Assembly (NCBI RefSeq): GCF_001302565.1
Contig: NZ_CP012750.1
Location: forward strand, 2,790,001-2,854,000
Origin: Glutamicibacter halophytocola
Lineage (GTDB): Bacteria; Actinomycetota; Actinomycetes; Actinomycetales; Micrococcaceae
Reading direction: 5' to 3'
Length of the DNA stretch: 64,000 nt
Position numbers and translations under genes: made by a program. Under the pieces are notes generated by a model. That model saw only the letters and a list, made by a program, of their open reading frames with translations. It was not told the DNA's origin and did not search any database. Positions 26,692 through 34,723 of the stretch are shown here, piece by piece; positions within the stretch are counted from its first letter, which is position 1, and each line of letters opens with the position of its first letter.

Positions 26692-27189
26692 ATGCCAAAC
26701 CCGGATTCGCATGACATCTACCAGCTCGGCTACGACGACATGGTGCAGGTATTCATTGATCAGCACCGCCTCATGCTCATGACGTGCCTCGACGGACTCA
26801 CCGAAGGCGAAGCCCGGGCCAGCTTGGTCAGGTCCAAAACCACATTGCTTGGGCTGGTCAAGCACGCAACCTTTGTTGAACGCGTGTGGTTCGGCGAGGC
26901 CGCCACCGGTAAGAGCCGGTCAGAACTGGGAATCGCCGCCACACCGGACGAGTCATTCGCGCTGAAAACCTCAGACACCATCGAAACGGTGCAGCGCGAC
27001 TACACCCGGGCCCTGGAAGAATCCCGCCAGGCGCTCAGCGGCAAATCGGGTGACGACATTTTCCCCGGCAACCGCCGCGGACCACTACCCGTCCGATGGG
27101 TGCTGTTGCATATGCTGCGCGAATTGGCACAACACTGTGGCCACGCAGATATTCTGCGAGAACAAATCCTGGCTTCGCGAAAGCAGTAA
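26692..27189 (+). CDS. DinB/DUF664 family protein (possible mycothiol-dependent transferase fold)
   Basis: The 165-aa protein fits the four-helix DinB superfamily. Blocks: LDGLTEGEARASLVRSKTTLLGLVKHATFVERVWF and WVLLHMLRELAQHCGHADILREQI, with His residues placed to bind one metal (LVKHATFVE and HCGHADI). In actinobacteria members of this group include mycothiol S-transferases; the substrate here is unknown. It diverges from clpB and is followed by a GNAT gene with its own promoter. Confidence 0.82.
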   Translation: MPNPDSHDIYQLGYDDMVQVFIDQHRLMLMTCLDGLTEGEARASLVRSKTTLLGLVKHATFVERVWFGEAATGKSRSELGIAATPDESFALKTSDTIETVQRDYTRALEESRQALSGKSGDDIFPGNRRGPLPVRWVLLHMLRELAQHCGHADILREQILASRKQ

Positions 27190-27203
27190 CCCGGACAGCC
27201 AGC

Positions 27204-27209
27204 TAGACT
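27204..27209 (+). promoter_or_regulatory. -10 element of a GNAT gene (leaderless)
   Basis: TAGACT ends 6 nt before the ATG at 27216. Confidence 0.55.
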
Positions 27210-27215
27210 CCGAAT

Positions 27216-27683
27216 ATGCCGCTTACACTTCTTCCACTTGCTGCAGAACAATTTTCGTCATGGATGAAGAGGAGCGCTGCAGAATACATCGCAGACCTTC
27301 TCGCCGCCGGGGTCACGGAAAGCAAAGCGCAGGCAGACGCGTACGGCACCATGGCGCGCGCCTTCCCAGATGGACTGCCCAGCGCAACAAATGCGGTATT
27401 CACCCTGGAGAGCTCCGCACTTGGCAATGTTGGATACATATGGGTCGGATGCGACGCCTCAGGGGATCTTGCCTCGTGGTGGGTATGGGACATCGTCGTC
27501 GACGCGAAGCACCGCGGCAACGGCTTTGGCCGCCAGGCCATGATCCTGGCTGAAGGTTATGCCCGATCCCAAGGCGCAGAAACTCTAGGGCTGAATGTAT
27601 TCGGGTTCAACACTGCCGCCCGCGGACTCTATGAATCATTGGGCTACGAGACCACCAGCATCAAAATGCGAAAAACGCTTTAG
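27216..27683 (+). CDS. GNAT-family N-acetyltransferase
   Basis: This 155-aa acetyl-CoA-dependent transferase shows the motif A region IVVDAKHRGNGFGRQAMILAE (acetyl-CoA pyrophosphate loop R-G-N-G-F-G) and the C-terminal LGLNVFGFNTAARGLYESLGYE, typical of the fold. The N-terminal part is helical with no special domain. The substrate is unknown. It has its own leaderless promoter, so it need not be co-regulated with the preceding DinB-like gene. Confidence 0.88.
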   Translation: MPLTLLPLAAEQFSSWMKRSAAEYIADLLAAGVTESKAQADAYGTMARAFPDGLPSATNAVFTLESSALGNVGYIWVGCDASGDLASWWVWDIVVDAKHRGNGFGRQAMILAEGYARSQGAETLGLNVFGFNTAARGLYESLGYETTSIKMRKTL

Positions 27684-27802
27684 TGCACATCCGAATCTTC
27701 GAATTGCCCTCAGCACCTATCCAAGCGCAAGGCAACGAAGTACATTACAGTTCACAACGACATTTAGAAGACAAGAACTTTCCTCAGAACATCAGATCAG
27801 GT

Positions 27803-27808
27803 TAGGCT
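27803..27808 (+). promoter_or_regulatory. -10 element of the terC riboswitch transcript
   Basis: TAGGCT ends 4 nt before the first base of the aptamer outer stem at 27813. This predicts that the RNA begins with the aptamer. Confidence 0.4.
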
Positions 27809-27812
27809 GGAA

Positions 27813-27926
27813 GCACGTAAGGGAGTATTCCTAAGCGCTTGACCCGTCAATACGTAGATCTTCGTAGATCCACCGGGTTTTGCGGCCAGCCTCCGGGCAG
27901 GCGAAGAGACTTACTCGACAGCGTGC
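27813..27926 (+). promoter_or_regulatory. yybP-ykoY (manganese) riboswitch
   Basis: The two hallmark loops are present: GTAAGGGAGTA at 27817-27827 and GCGAAGAGACTTAC at 27901-27914. They are joined by GTAAG/CTTAC pairing that forms P1, extended by GCACG/CGTGC at 27813-27817 and 27922-27926. The region between contains a CCGGG-rich stem. This class binds Mn2+ and switches on Mn2+ exporters of the TerC and MntP type. A TerC-family gene starts 30 nt later. Confidence 0.88.
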
Positions 27927-27955
27927 TTGCGCGCCTTACGAAAGTAGGAAACCCT

Positions 27956-29140
27956 ATGGAAGTTTCTCCTTTAATCTGGGCCATTACAGTGGCCGTCATC
28001 CTGGCGCTTCTCGCCTTCGACTACTTTTTCCATATTCGCAAGGCGCACGTACCCAGCCTTCGGGAAGCTGCAATCTGGTCGAGCATTTATGTCGGCCTCG
28101 CCTTGATTTTCGGTGTGGTCGTGCTGGTTTTCGGCGGCATCGATATGGGCGCCGAGTACTTCGCGGGGTACATCACGGAGAAAGCGTTGTCCGTTGACAA
28201 CCTCTTTGTCTTCCTGATCATCATCGCAAGTTTCCGGGTTCCGCGCGAAGACCAGCAGAAGGTCCTGCTCTTCGGCATCGTCTTCTCCCTCATCGCCCGA
28301 ACGGCCTTCATCTTTGTCGGTGCCGCGTTGATCAACCAGTTTGCCTGGGTGTTCTATCTCTTTGGCCTGATCCTGCTGCTCACCGCGGGCAACCTGCTGA
28401 AGAAGGATGATGAATCGGACGAAGCGAACAACTTCATCATCCGCATCGCCAAGAAGCTCTTCCACACCACCGACAGCTACGACGGCGACAAGCTGTTCAC
28501 CAAGATTGATGGCAAGAAGGTCCTGACCCCAATGCTGCTGGTCATGGTGGCCATCGGCGGAACAGATATCCTCTTTGCACTGGATTCGATTCCCGCCATC
28601 TTCGGGCTGACCCAGAACGTGTACATCGTCTTCACGGCAACCGCCTTCTCGCTGATGGGCCTGCGCCAGCTATACTTCCTGCTTGATGGGCTGCTTGACC
28701 GCTTGATCTACCTTTCCTACGGTTTGGCAGCCATCCTCGCGTTCATCGGCGTCAAGCTGATCCTGCACGCGCTGCACGAAAACAATCTGCCATTTGTCAA
28801 CGGCGGAGAGCCAGTCCACGTGATCGAAATCAGCACGGGCCTGTCCCTGAGCGTAATCATCGGTGTGCTGGTGGTGACGGTCTTGGCTTCCTTGTTCAGC
28901 AAGGCCGGCAAAGCGCAAACTGCCATTGGCAACCTGCGGCGCCACGCAAACAGCTACACGGATTTGACCTACACCGCTGATGCAAACGAGCGCGAGCGCA
29001 TCTATCGTGCGCTAGTGGAAGAAGAAGCCTACTTGAAGACCATGGAAAAGAAATACCGAGACAAGGCCAAGGACGTGGATAAGATCCGCGAAGAGGTCAA
29101 AGAAGCCCATCGACAGCACGATGAGTACCTCAAGAGCTAG
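27956..29140 (+). CDS. TerC-family integral membrane protein, probable Mn2+ exporter
   Basis: This 394-aa protein has about seven to nine transmembrane helices and family blocks AGYITEKALSVDNLFVFLIII and GGTDILFALDSIPAIFGLT with the conserved membrane acidic residues. The C-terminus is a charged helical cytoplasmic tail (about 330-394). TerC homologues were first linked to tellurite resistance, and several (Alx, MeeF/MeeY) export Mn2+. The upstream Mn2+ riboswitch supports that role. ATG 27956 follows AGGAAA with a 5- to 6-nt spacer. The apparent in-frame extension upstream lies in the riboswitch and is not coding. Confidence 0.9.
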   Translation: MEVSPLIWAITVAVILALLAFDYFFHIRKAHVPSLREAAIWSSIYVGLALIFGVVVLVFGGIDMGAEYFAGYITEKALSVDNLFVFLIIIASFRVPREDQQKVLLFGIVFSLIARTAFIFVGAALINQFAWVFYLFGLILLLTAGNLLKKDDESDEANNFIIRIAKKLFHTTDSYDGDKLFTKIDGKKVLTPMLLVMVAIGGTDILFALDSIPAIFGLTQNVYIVFTATAFSLMGLRQLYFLLDGLLDRLIYLSYGLAAILAFIGVKLILHALHENNLPFVNGGEPVHVIEISTGLSLSVIIGVLVVTVLASLFSKAGKAQTAIGNLRRHANSYTDLTYTADANERERIYRALVEEEAYLKTMEKKYRDKAKDVDKIREEVKEAHRQHDEYLKS

Positions 29141-29160
29141 CCGTCCGCTCGGCATTAATT

Positions 29161-29202
29161 GGCAACGGCCGCCATCCCGATCAAGGGACGGCGGCCGTTG
29201 CC
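29161..29202. terminator. bidirectional hairpin terminator
   Basis: An 18-bp stem with one mismatch (29161-29178 with 29185-29202) and a 6-nt loop separates the convergent terC and yccF genes. The T content after the stem is low. Confidence 0.65.
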
Positions 29203-29214
29203 GTGTCTGGGCAG

Positions 29215-29625
29215 CTAGCGCTTCATGCCGGCAATGTAGTAGTCCGAAGGGACGATAACTTTGCCCAGCGGCATCAGGGAAATCGGGATCATCTTCAAGT
29301 TTGCGATTCCCAGCGGGATGCCGATGATCGATACGAACATCGGAATAGCGGTCACCACGTGTCCAATGGCAATCCAGATGCCTGCGAAGACCACCCAGAT
29401 GACATTGCCCAAAGTGGAGAATGCCCCGACTGGCCCCCGGTCAACTACGGTGCGGCCAAATGGCCACAGCGCATATCCGGCAATGCGGAAGGAAGCGATG
29501 CCAAAGGGAATGGTCACTATCAGCAAGCAACAGATGATGCCGGCCAAAACGTACCCCAAGGCCAGCCAGAGCCCGCCGAACACCAACCAGATAACGTTGA
29601 GAATACCTCGCACTAAATCAGTCAT
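29215..29625 (-). CDS. YccF domain membrane protein
   Basis: The 136-aa protein has two related halves, each with the YccF pattern: LNVIWLVFGGLWLALGYVLAG...TIPFGIASFRIAGYALWPFGR and GNVIWVVFAGIWIAIGHVVTA...GIPLGIANLKMIPISLMPLGK. About four transmembrane helices are visible. The internal duplication suggests a symmetric membrane channel-like protein, but the function is unknown. No ribosome site or TANNNT pattern was seen before ATG 29625. Confidence 0.88.
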   Translation of the reverse strand: MTDLVRGILNVIWLVFGGLWLALGYVLAGIICCLLIVTIPFGIASFRIAGYALWPFGRTVVDRGPVGAFSTLGNVIWVVFAGIWIAIGHVVTAIPMFVSIIGIPLGIANLKMIPISLMPLGKVIVPSDYYIAGMKR

Positions 29626-29736
29626 GATTTCATTCTTCAGCCCCGCCCGGCTTCACGCCATAGGTGATCCCCCGGATCATCCCCTAGGGTGTCCAATCCC
29701 CTAGTCCCTGGCGAGCAGTGGAGCCCTTGGCTCAGC

Positions 29737-29742
29737 TAGGAT
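29737..29742 (+). promoter_or_regulatory. -10 element of trmB (leaderless or short leader)
   Basis: TAGGAT ends 8 nt before the ATG at 29751. Confidence 0.45.
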
Positions 29743-29750
29743 TAATCATC

Positions 29751-30608
29751 ATGAGCGAATCGAGCGATCAGCAGCGCCCAGCCCACGGCACTGCCCCCAG
29801 AGACCCGAATCTTTTCCGCGCAGAGCCAGTGTCGTTCGTACGCCGCGGCAACCGCCTGCAAGGCCGGCGCGCCAGCGCGTGGGAACGCAATGCCGAGCAG
29901 TACGTCATCGAGCCACCGCGCAAAATTGCCGACACTTCGGTGGCCGACGACTTCCGGCTAGATCCTGCCGAAGCTTTTGGCCGCACCGCCCCACTGGTGG
30001 TCGAGATCGGCACGGGTCTGGGCGAGTGCATCGCCAACGCAGCCAAGGATGATCCCGAGCGCAATTACCTGGCCGTCGAGGTTTACCGCCCAGGGCTGGC
30101 ACAGCTGATGCTGAAGGTCGAGTCCTTCGGCATCAGCAACGTCCGCGCCATCCAGGCCAATGCGCCAGAAGTCCTGGACGTGATGCTCGAGGAGAACAGC
30201 GCGGATGAAATCTGGATCTTCTTCTCCGATCCGTGGCACAAGCCTCGCCACCACAAGCGCCGCCTGATCAAGAAGTCGTTCCTCGACAAGGCCTCACGCG
30301 TGCTCAAGCCAGGTGGAACCCTGCGCTTGGCGACCGACTGGTCCAACTACGCCGAACAGATGCGTGAAGTTCTTGAAGCACATGCGGATTTTGAGAACCA
30401 GCATCCGGGCAACCTGGCCGGTGAAGACAGCAACCTGACCAAGGTGCGCCGTGGCGGCATGGAAGGCTTTGATCCGGAGCCTGAATTCACCGACGGGCAA
30501 GGCGGCTGGGCGCCACGCTTTGAGCGTCGCATTCTCACCAGCTTCGAAGGCAAGGCGCTGAAAGCCGGTCGCCTGGTTTTTGATTTGGCCTACACCCGCG
30601 TCGGTTAA
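29751..30608 (+). CDS. trmB: tRNA (guanine46-N7)-methyltransferase
   Basis: TrmB methylates G46 in the tRNA variable loop using S-adenosylmethionine. The 285-aa protein has the AdoMet motif LVVEIGTGLGECI, NYLAVEVYRPGLAQLMLKV, EIWIFFSDPWHKPRHHKRRLIKKSFL with the family signature DPWPKxRHxKRR, and GTLRLATDWSNYAEQM. The N-terminal extension of about 60 residues rich in Arg is common in actinobacterial forms. ATG 29751 was chosen over the start at 29718, which lies before the promoter element. Confidence 0.95.
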   Translation: MSESSDQQRPAHGTAPRDPNLFRAEPVSFVRRGNRLQGRRASAWERNAEQYVIEPPRKIADTSVADDFRLDPAEAFGRTAPLVVEIGTGLGECIANAAKDDPERNYLAVEVYRPGLAQLMLKVESFGISNVRAIQANAPEVLDVMLEENSADEIWIFFSDPWHKPRHHKRRLIKKSFLDKASRVLKPGGTLRLATDWSNYAEQMREVLEAHADFENQHPGNLAGEDSNLTKVRRGGMEGFDPEPEFTDGQGGWAPRFERRILTSFEGKALKAGRLVFDLAYTRVG

Positions 30609-30629
30609 TATCGGCGACGAAAGCCATTG

Positions 30630-30668
30630 AAGGGCCATGGAATCCATAGGATGGATTCCATGGCCCTT
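30630..30668 (+). terminator. perfect inverted repeat after trmB, overlapping the next gene's start
   Basis: A 17-bp perfect stem (30630-30646 with 30652-30668) has a 5-nt loop. The right arm contains the ATG at 30660 of the next gene, and the loop holds most of that gene's TAGGAT promoter element. It may terminate trmB transcripts or block access to the downstream start in read-through RNA. Confidence 0.6.
30647..30652 (+). promoter_or_regulatory. -10 element of a GNAT gene (leaderless)
   Basis: TAGGAT ends 7 nt before the ATG at 30660 and lies in the loop of the inverted repeat 30630-30668. Confidence 0.45.
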
Positions 30669-31286
30669 ACTTCATCCGAGATCAATAGCTACGCGCAGGC
30701 GCCCACGATGGAATATGCCGGGGTGCGTTTAGAACAGCTCTCCCTTGGCCACGCAGAAGACTTGTCCGAGGCGGTCACCGCAGGCCAGCTTGATGGAATC
30801 TGGTACACGTCTATTCCATCGGCGCAGGAAATGGCCGGCGATATCAACAAGCGCTTGGCCCTGCAGGAAGCTGGAGCGATGGCGCCCTTTGCGATCATCG
30901 ATTTGTCCACGGGCAAGGCCGTGGGCGCCACAACGTATTTGAACATTGATGAACCGAACAAACGCGTCGAAATCGGCTCAACCTACCTGTCCCCATCAGT
31001 CCACGGCACAGGAATCAACCCTGCAGCAAAGTTCATGTTGCTGCAGCGGGCTTTTGACGAGCTGGATTGCTATTCGGTGGCGTTCTGCACGCACTGGCAC
31101 AATGCCGCTTCTCGGGCAGCCATTGCCCGCCTAGGCGCCAAGCAGGATGGCGTGCTGCGCAATCACAAGTATGATCCGGCAACTGGCACGCTGCGCGACA
31201 CCGTGATTTTCTCGATTCTTCCGCACGAGTGGCCGGCCGTGCGCACCAATTTGCTGGCGCGGCTCGCACGCCATGGCCGCTGCTAG
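30660..31286 (+). CDS. GNAT-family acetyltransferase (RimJ/RimL-like)
   Basis: The 208-aa protein resembles the ribosomal-protein-alanine acetyltransferase branch: FAIIDLSTGKAVGATTYLNID, VEIGSTYLSPSVHGTGINPAAKFMLLQRAFDELDCYSVAF, HNAASRAAIARLGAKQDGVLRNH. The substrate may be a protein N-terminus or a small molecule; it cannot be told here. ATG 30660 fits the promoter spacing; an ATG at 30651 and the longer reading from 30627 are in frame but less likely. It overlaps the convergent proline dehydrogenase gene by 4 bp. Confidence 0.85.
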   Translation: MALTSSEINSYAQAPTMEYAGVRLEQLSLGHAEDLSEAVTAGQLDGIWYTSIPSAQEMAGDINKRLALQEAGAMAPFAIIDLSTGKAVGATTYLNIDEPNKRVEIGSTYLSPSVHGTGINPAAKFMLLQRAFDELDCYSVAFCTHWHNAASRAAIARLGAKQDGVLRNHKYDPATGTLRDTVIFSILPHEWPAVRTNLLARLARHGRC

Positions 31287-32290
31287 TTCGCGTTCATCCC
31301 GGATCCCTGGGCGGCATTGTGCGTTCGCTGGAGATCTGCCACTGCCAGCATAATTCGCTGTGGCTCCTCAGCCAGCCGATTCAGCACGTACAGCCAGTAT
31401 TCTGGCCCGAAAACCGCGTATTCCCGGGTGGTGAACCCCTCCTCGCGCAACGCGTCCAGCTGCTGCGTCCCGAGGCCCTGGAGCATCTCGAATTCCACCT
31501 GCGGCGATAGCAACGCCGCTCCGTGCTCCTCTTTAAGCCTGCGGATCAGCCGCGCGTCGTGGGTGGCAATATTTGTCTGCCTGCCTGAGGAGATCAGCGC
31601 TCCGGCCAGCTGCGCGTACCTGTCGGCCAGGCCTGGATCGTTGCGCGCCATGGCCGTTTCCAGCGGCTCCTGGAAGGCTCCCTTGACCAGCCGGACAGGG
31701 CCTGCCTGAAGCTCTAGAACGCGCACGAGATCCTGCGATGTTCGTGATAGGCGAGCCTGCAAGGTGATACCCGTTTCCGGAAAATCGCAGATCAGCTTCT
31801 CCCAGAGCTCAAGCACCAGGTCGGTGCGATCCGATCCTTCGGCCGAAATCATCAGGTAGGTTCCCGCTTCGCGCGCGGCTCGGGCGACGCGCAACGCATT
31901 GCGCAATCCCAGCTCGGGATCAATGGCGGAACCGAGATGCGAGAGATCGAAGCTCAAGGTCGTATCGGTTTTCGAGCGCTTCAAGCGTTCGGCGAGGCGC
32001 AGGAATATTCCGGTTTCCGCCTCAGCGACGTGGCGATCCCGAATCGATTCGCCCACGCATTCAATGCTGCTGCGATGCCCTCGCGCCGTGATCTGGGCAA
32101 CCTGGGCGAAGGCAGAGTCGATGGAGTCCCCGGCCAGGTATCGTTGCGAGATCCGTTGCGCAATCCTGGCCAAGGCCGGCGTAGCCATGACTTGCGCCTT
32201 GAGCCGTTCGTCCAACGCCAATGCACGCAGATTATCTGCGGCCAATTCAAATTCTTCAGGTGAAATGAGCATGGGATGATCATTTCGCAT
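31283..32290 (-). CDS. proline dehydrogenase
   Basis: This 335-aa FAD enzyme oxidises proline to pyrroline-5-carboxylate, the first step of proline use. Visible family features: FDLSHLGSAID early in the barrel, TYLMISAEGSDRTDLVLEL, ITLQARLSRTSQDLV, VRLVKGAFQEP and the C-terminal NIATHDARLIRRL and EFEMLQGLGTQQLDALREEG. It is a single-domain enzyme without the P5C dehydrogenase part of PutA. ATG 32290 lies 8 nt after the stop of an AraC-type regulator on the same strand, so the two form an operon; ATG 32272 is an alternative start. Confidence 0.88.
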   Translation of the reverse strand: MRNDHPMLISPEEFELAADNLRALALDERLKAQVMATPALARIAQRISQRYLAGDSIDSAFAQVAQITARGHRSSIECVGESIRDRHVAEAETGIFLRLAERLKRSKTDTTLSFDLSHLGSAIDPELGLRNALRVARAAREAGTYLMISAEGSDRTDLVLELWEKLICDFPETGITLQARLSRTSQDLVRVLELQAGPVRLVKGAFQEPLETAMARNDPGLADRYAQLAGALISSGRQTNIATHDARLIRRLKEEHGAALLSPQVEFEMLQGLGTQQLDALREEGFTTREYAVFGPEYWLYVLNRLAEEPQRIMLAVADLQRTHNAAQGSGMNAN

Positions 32291-32298
32291 GCCTGATG

Positions 32299-33135
32299 CT
32301 AAGGTCTTGAACGATATTGCAGCGGCGCTCGGTACTTTCCGGGGGCCGCTGCAACGTGCGAGCGAAAGACCCTGTGGAAGTGGCTCTGGTCTGAGAAGCC
32401 CAGCTCTGCCGCGGTCTGCGCTATCGAGGCTCCCGAGCGCAAGAGTTCGCGCGAGCGGTTCACCAGCTGGTTATGCCGCCACGCGATCGGGGTGAAGCCG
32501 GTACTGCTGTGCATGAGCCTGATCAGCTGGTACTTGCTCAAGCCGGCGAGCAGTGCCAGCTCGCCCAGCTGCGGGGCCACAGCATCGTTGCCCAATCGCT
32601 GCAGGACCGGAAGCAATCGCGCATCGCCGGGCCCTATCCCCGGCGGGAGCGCCTCGAAGACTGGAGCCAGACCCTGCACGACGGAAAGCATGGACCCCAG
32701 CGACTGCTCAACGGATCGCCTTTCCATGCCGGCGAAGAGCTGCTGGTTAAAGTCGTTCATCAACTCGTAGAGCTCCGGCACCCTGAATATCCGTATGCCC
32801 CAGAACAGATCCTGAGCTGGGATTGGCGCAAGCCGGGAAATCCACGATTGGTCTGCATGAATCATCTGGTATCGCCAGTAGCCATTTTTCGGATTACAGG
32901 CATGGAGGTGATCGCGCGGAATGACGATCACGTCGCCAGGGACCAGCGTTGCCTGCTGCCCGTCATGCCCGGTGAATTTGGTTTCGCCTTCGTCGATGAT
33001 CCCCATTGAAAAACGTTGATGGGCATGTGGCCGGTAGCAGGAAATTTCTTGGCACGAACGCCGCGACTCTAATTCCGGGAATTCCGGGTCATGCCAGAAT
33101 TCGGAGTCGTCCGGGATTGGCAGATTGGCTGCCAA
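32299..33135 (-). CDS. AraC-family regulator upstream of proline dehydrogenase
   Basis: The protein of about 278 aa has an N-terminal cupin sensing domain (CYRPHAHQRFSMGIIDEGETKF...LVPGDVIVIPRDHLHAC) and a C-terminal double helix-turn-helix domain (LALLAGLSKYQLIRLM, IAQTAAELGFSDQSHFHRVFRSHVAAAPGKYR). It probably controls the proline dehydrogenase gene 8 nt downstream, perhaps in response to proline; this rests on position only. The start is uncertain: TTG 33135, next to the hspR stop, is the first start-like codon outside hspR, and no ribosome site is visible. Confidence 0.82.
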   Translation of the reverse strand: MAANLPIPDDSEFWHDPEFPELESRRSCQEISCYRPHAHQRFSMGIIDEGETKFTGHDGQQATLVPGDVIVIPRDHLHACNPKNGYWRYQMIHADQSWISRLAPIPAQDLFWGIRIFRVPELYELMNDFNQQLFAGMERRSVEQSLGSMLSVVQGLAPVFEALPPGIGPGDARLLPVLQRLGNDAVAPQLGELALLAGLSKYQLIRLMHSSTGFTPIAWRHNQLVNRSRELLRSGASIAQTAAELGFSDQSHFHRVFRSHVAAAPGKYRAPLQYRSRP

Positions 33136-33136
33136 T

Positions 33137-33565
33137 CTAGCGGCCGATGGCCCGGCGGGCGGTAAATAGCGTGACAGTCGGTTCACGGCGTTCCGGACGC
33201 ATGCCGCGGGCCAAGGACACCACGTCTCCGCCGGAGGTTCCTGCTGCAAAGATGCGGGTTTGGCCTTGGCGTACCGCGCTGAGTTCATTGCGCAGGTCGT
33301 TCACTTCGGTTTGCAGGTACGCGACCTGGTCCTGCAGGTCCAGGATTCGCTTGATGCCTTCAAGGGACACGCCGTCCTTGCTCAACGCCTGGACTTGGCG
33401 GAGCAGTGAAACATCGCGCTGCGAATAGCGGCGTTGCTTGCCCGACTGGCGGCTCGGCGACACCAAGCCAATCCGGTCATATTGGCGTAGCGTCTGCGGG
33501 TGCATATCTGCCAGTTGAGCGGCGACGGAAATGACGAAGACAGGTCGCAGGTACTCCCCGTTCAC
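33137..33565 (-). CDS. hspR: heat-shock repressor HspR (MerR family)
   Basis: This 142-aa MerR-type repressor binds HAIR operators with DnaK as co-repressor. The DNA-binding part shows VFVISVAAQLADMHPQTLRQYDRIGLVSPSRQSGKQRRYSQRDV, the HspR signature, followed by a coiled-coil (LQDQVAYLQTEVNDLRNELSAV) and a variable tail. GTG 33565 follows AAAGGTGG. It is the last gene of the dnaK-grpE-dnaJ-hspR operon, giving autoregulation. A minus-strand TAGACT at 33621-33626 could be an internal promoter for hspR. Confidence 0.93.
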   Translation of the reverse strand: MNGEYLRPVFVISVAAQLADMHPQTLRQYDRIGLVSPSRQSGKQRRYSQRDVSLLRQVQALSKDGVSLEGIKRILDLQDQVAYLQTEVNDLRNELSAVRQGQTRIFAAGTSGGDVVSLARGMRPERREPTVTLFTARRAIGR

Positions 33566-33683
33566 GTTGCTTCGACCACCTTTCTACATGGCTAAATGGC
33601 TCTGCAGCCTCTGTTCATTGAGTCTAGCCTCCCCGGCCGGGCTACTTCGAGGGCACGACCGGAAAGGCAAGACGCAGTCTCTC

Positions 33684-34655
33684 CTAGAGCTTGGCCTTGG
33701 CAGCCAAGTCGACACGTGGATCTTCGCCTTCGGTGGCAGCGGCAAAGTCCTCCACCGCCTTTTTCGCGGCATCCGAAAGATTCTGCGGAATCACCACATC
33801 CAGGATGATCAACAGATCTCCGGTGGCCTTCGAGGTCTTCACGCCACGCCCTTTCAGGCGCAGTGTGCGACCGGAATTCGAGCCGGCCGGGACCTTCATC
33901 GCGACCGTTTCACCATCCAATGTCGGGACGTGGATCTTGGCGCCCAGCACTGCTTCGTCAAAGGTGACCGGAACATGGATGCGGATATTGTTCTCTTCGC
34001 GCTTGAAGAAGGGATGCTCGGTGACCTTGACCTTGACCAGCAGATCGCCGTTGCCGGCCGCCCCTGGTTGTCCCTTGCCGCGCACGCGCACGGACTGCCC
34101 GTCCTTGATGCCTGCAGGGATGCGCACGTCGATGACTTCGCCATTCTGCTCGCGCAGCCCGATGGTGGTTCCCTTGATGGATCCTGAGAAGGAGATCGTG
34201 GTATTCGCGGTGCGGTCCGCTCCCTTGCGTGGCGGTGCGCTCTGGCCGAAACCGCCACCGCCAAATCCTCCGCCACCGCCGAACAGGTCGGAGAAGTCCG
34301 GCTGTCCGCCGCGGCTTCGCGACGAGCCGCCGCCGCCAAAGAGATTGGAGAAGATGTCCTCGAAGCCGGCTTGGCCTCCCGGAGCCCCGCCAGGTCCTCC
34401 GGCTGAGAATCGCGCTCCCCCGCCCATGGCCCGGATCGCGTCGTATTGCTCGCGTTGTTCCTTATCCGCGAGCACCGAGTGGGCTTCGGAAATGTCCTTG
34501 AATTTTTGTTCCGCTGCTGCATCGCCCTGGTTGGTATCCGGGTGGTACTTGCGTGCAAGCTTGCGGTATGCCTTTTTGATGTCCGCCTCGCTGGCGTCCT
34601 TGGCGACGCCCAAAATGGCGTAGAAGTCTTTTTCGATCCAGTCCTGACTTGCCAT
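33684..34655 (-). CDS. DnaJ-class co-chaperone without zinc finger (CbpA-like)
   Basis: The 323-aa protein has an N-terminal J domain (about 8-75) with the HPD motif in KYHPDTNQGD, a long Gly/Phe-rich linker (about 78-145) and the two-lobed substrate-binding C-terminal region. It contains no cysteine at all, so the CxxCxGxG zinc finger of classical DnaJ is missing and it is a class B J protein. It stimulates DnaK ATPase and delivers substrates. The gene is separated from grpE by a 14-bp-stem hairpin and followed by hspR. Confidence 0.92.
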   Translation of the reverse strand: MASQDWIEKDFYAILGVAKDASEADIKKAYRKLARKYHPDTNQGDAAAEQKFKDISEAHSVLADKEQREQYDAIRAMGGGARFSAGGPGGAPGGQAGFEDIFSNLFGGGGSSRSRGGQPDFSDLFGGGGGFGGGGFGQSAPPRKGADRTANTTISFSGSIKGTTIGLREQNGEVIDVRIPAGIKDGQSVRVRGKGQPGAAGNGDLLVKVKVTEHPFFKREENNIRIHVPVTFDEAVLGAKIHVPTLDGETVAMKVPAGSNSGRTLRLKGRGVKTSKATGDLLIILDVVIPQNLSDAAKKAVEDFAAATEGEDPRVDLAAKAKL

Positions 34656-34683
34656 CAGGGCACCGTCCTTTCAATGCCAATTC

Positions 34684-34723
34684 GAAACTGCCCACTGACG
34701 ATTTCTCGGCAGTGGGCAGTTTC
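34684..34723 (-). other. hairpin between grpE and dnaJ
   Basis: A perfect 14-bp stem (34684-34697 with 34710-34723) with a 12-nt loop lies within the operon, on the RNA between the grpE stop and the dnaJ start. No strong U run follows, so partial termination, mRNA processing or stabilisation of the dnaK-grpE message are all possible. Confidence 0.6.

Noticed and set aside
27839..27955. N-terminal extension of the TerC protein
   Set aside because: The stretch is part of the Mn2+ riboswitch; the extension has no hydrophobic or conserved features, and a ribosome site precedes ATG 27956.
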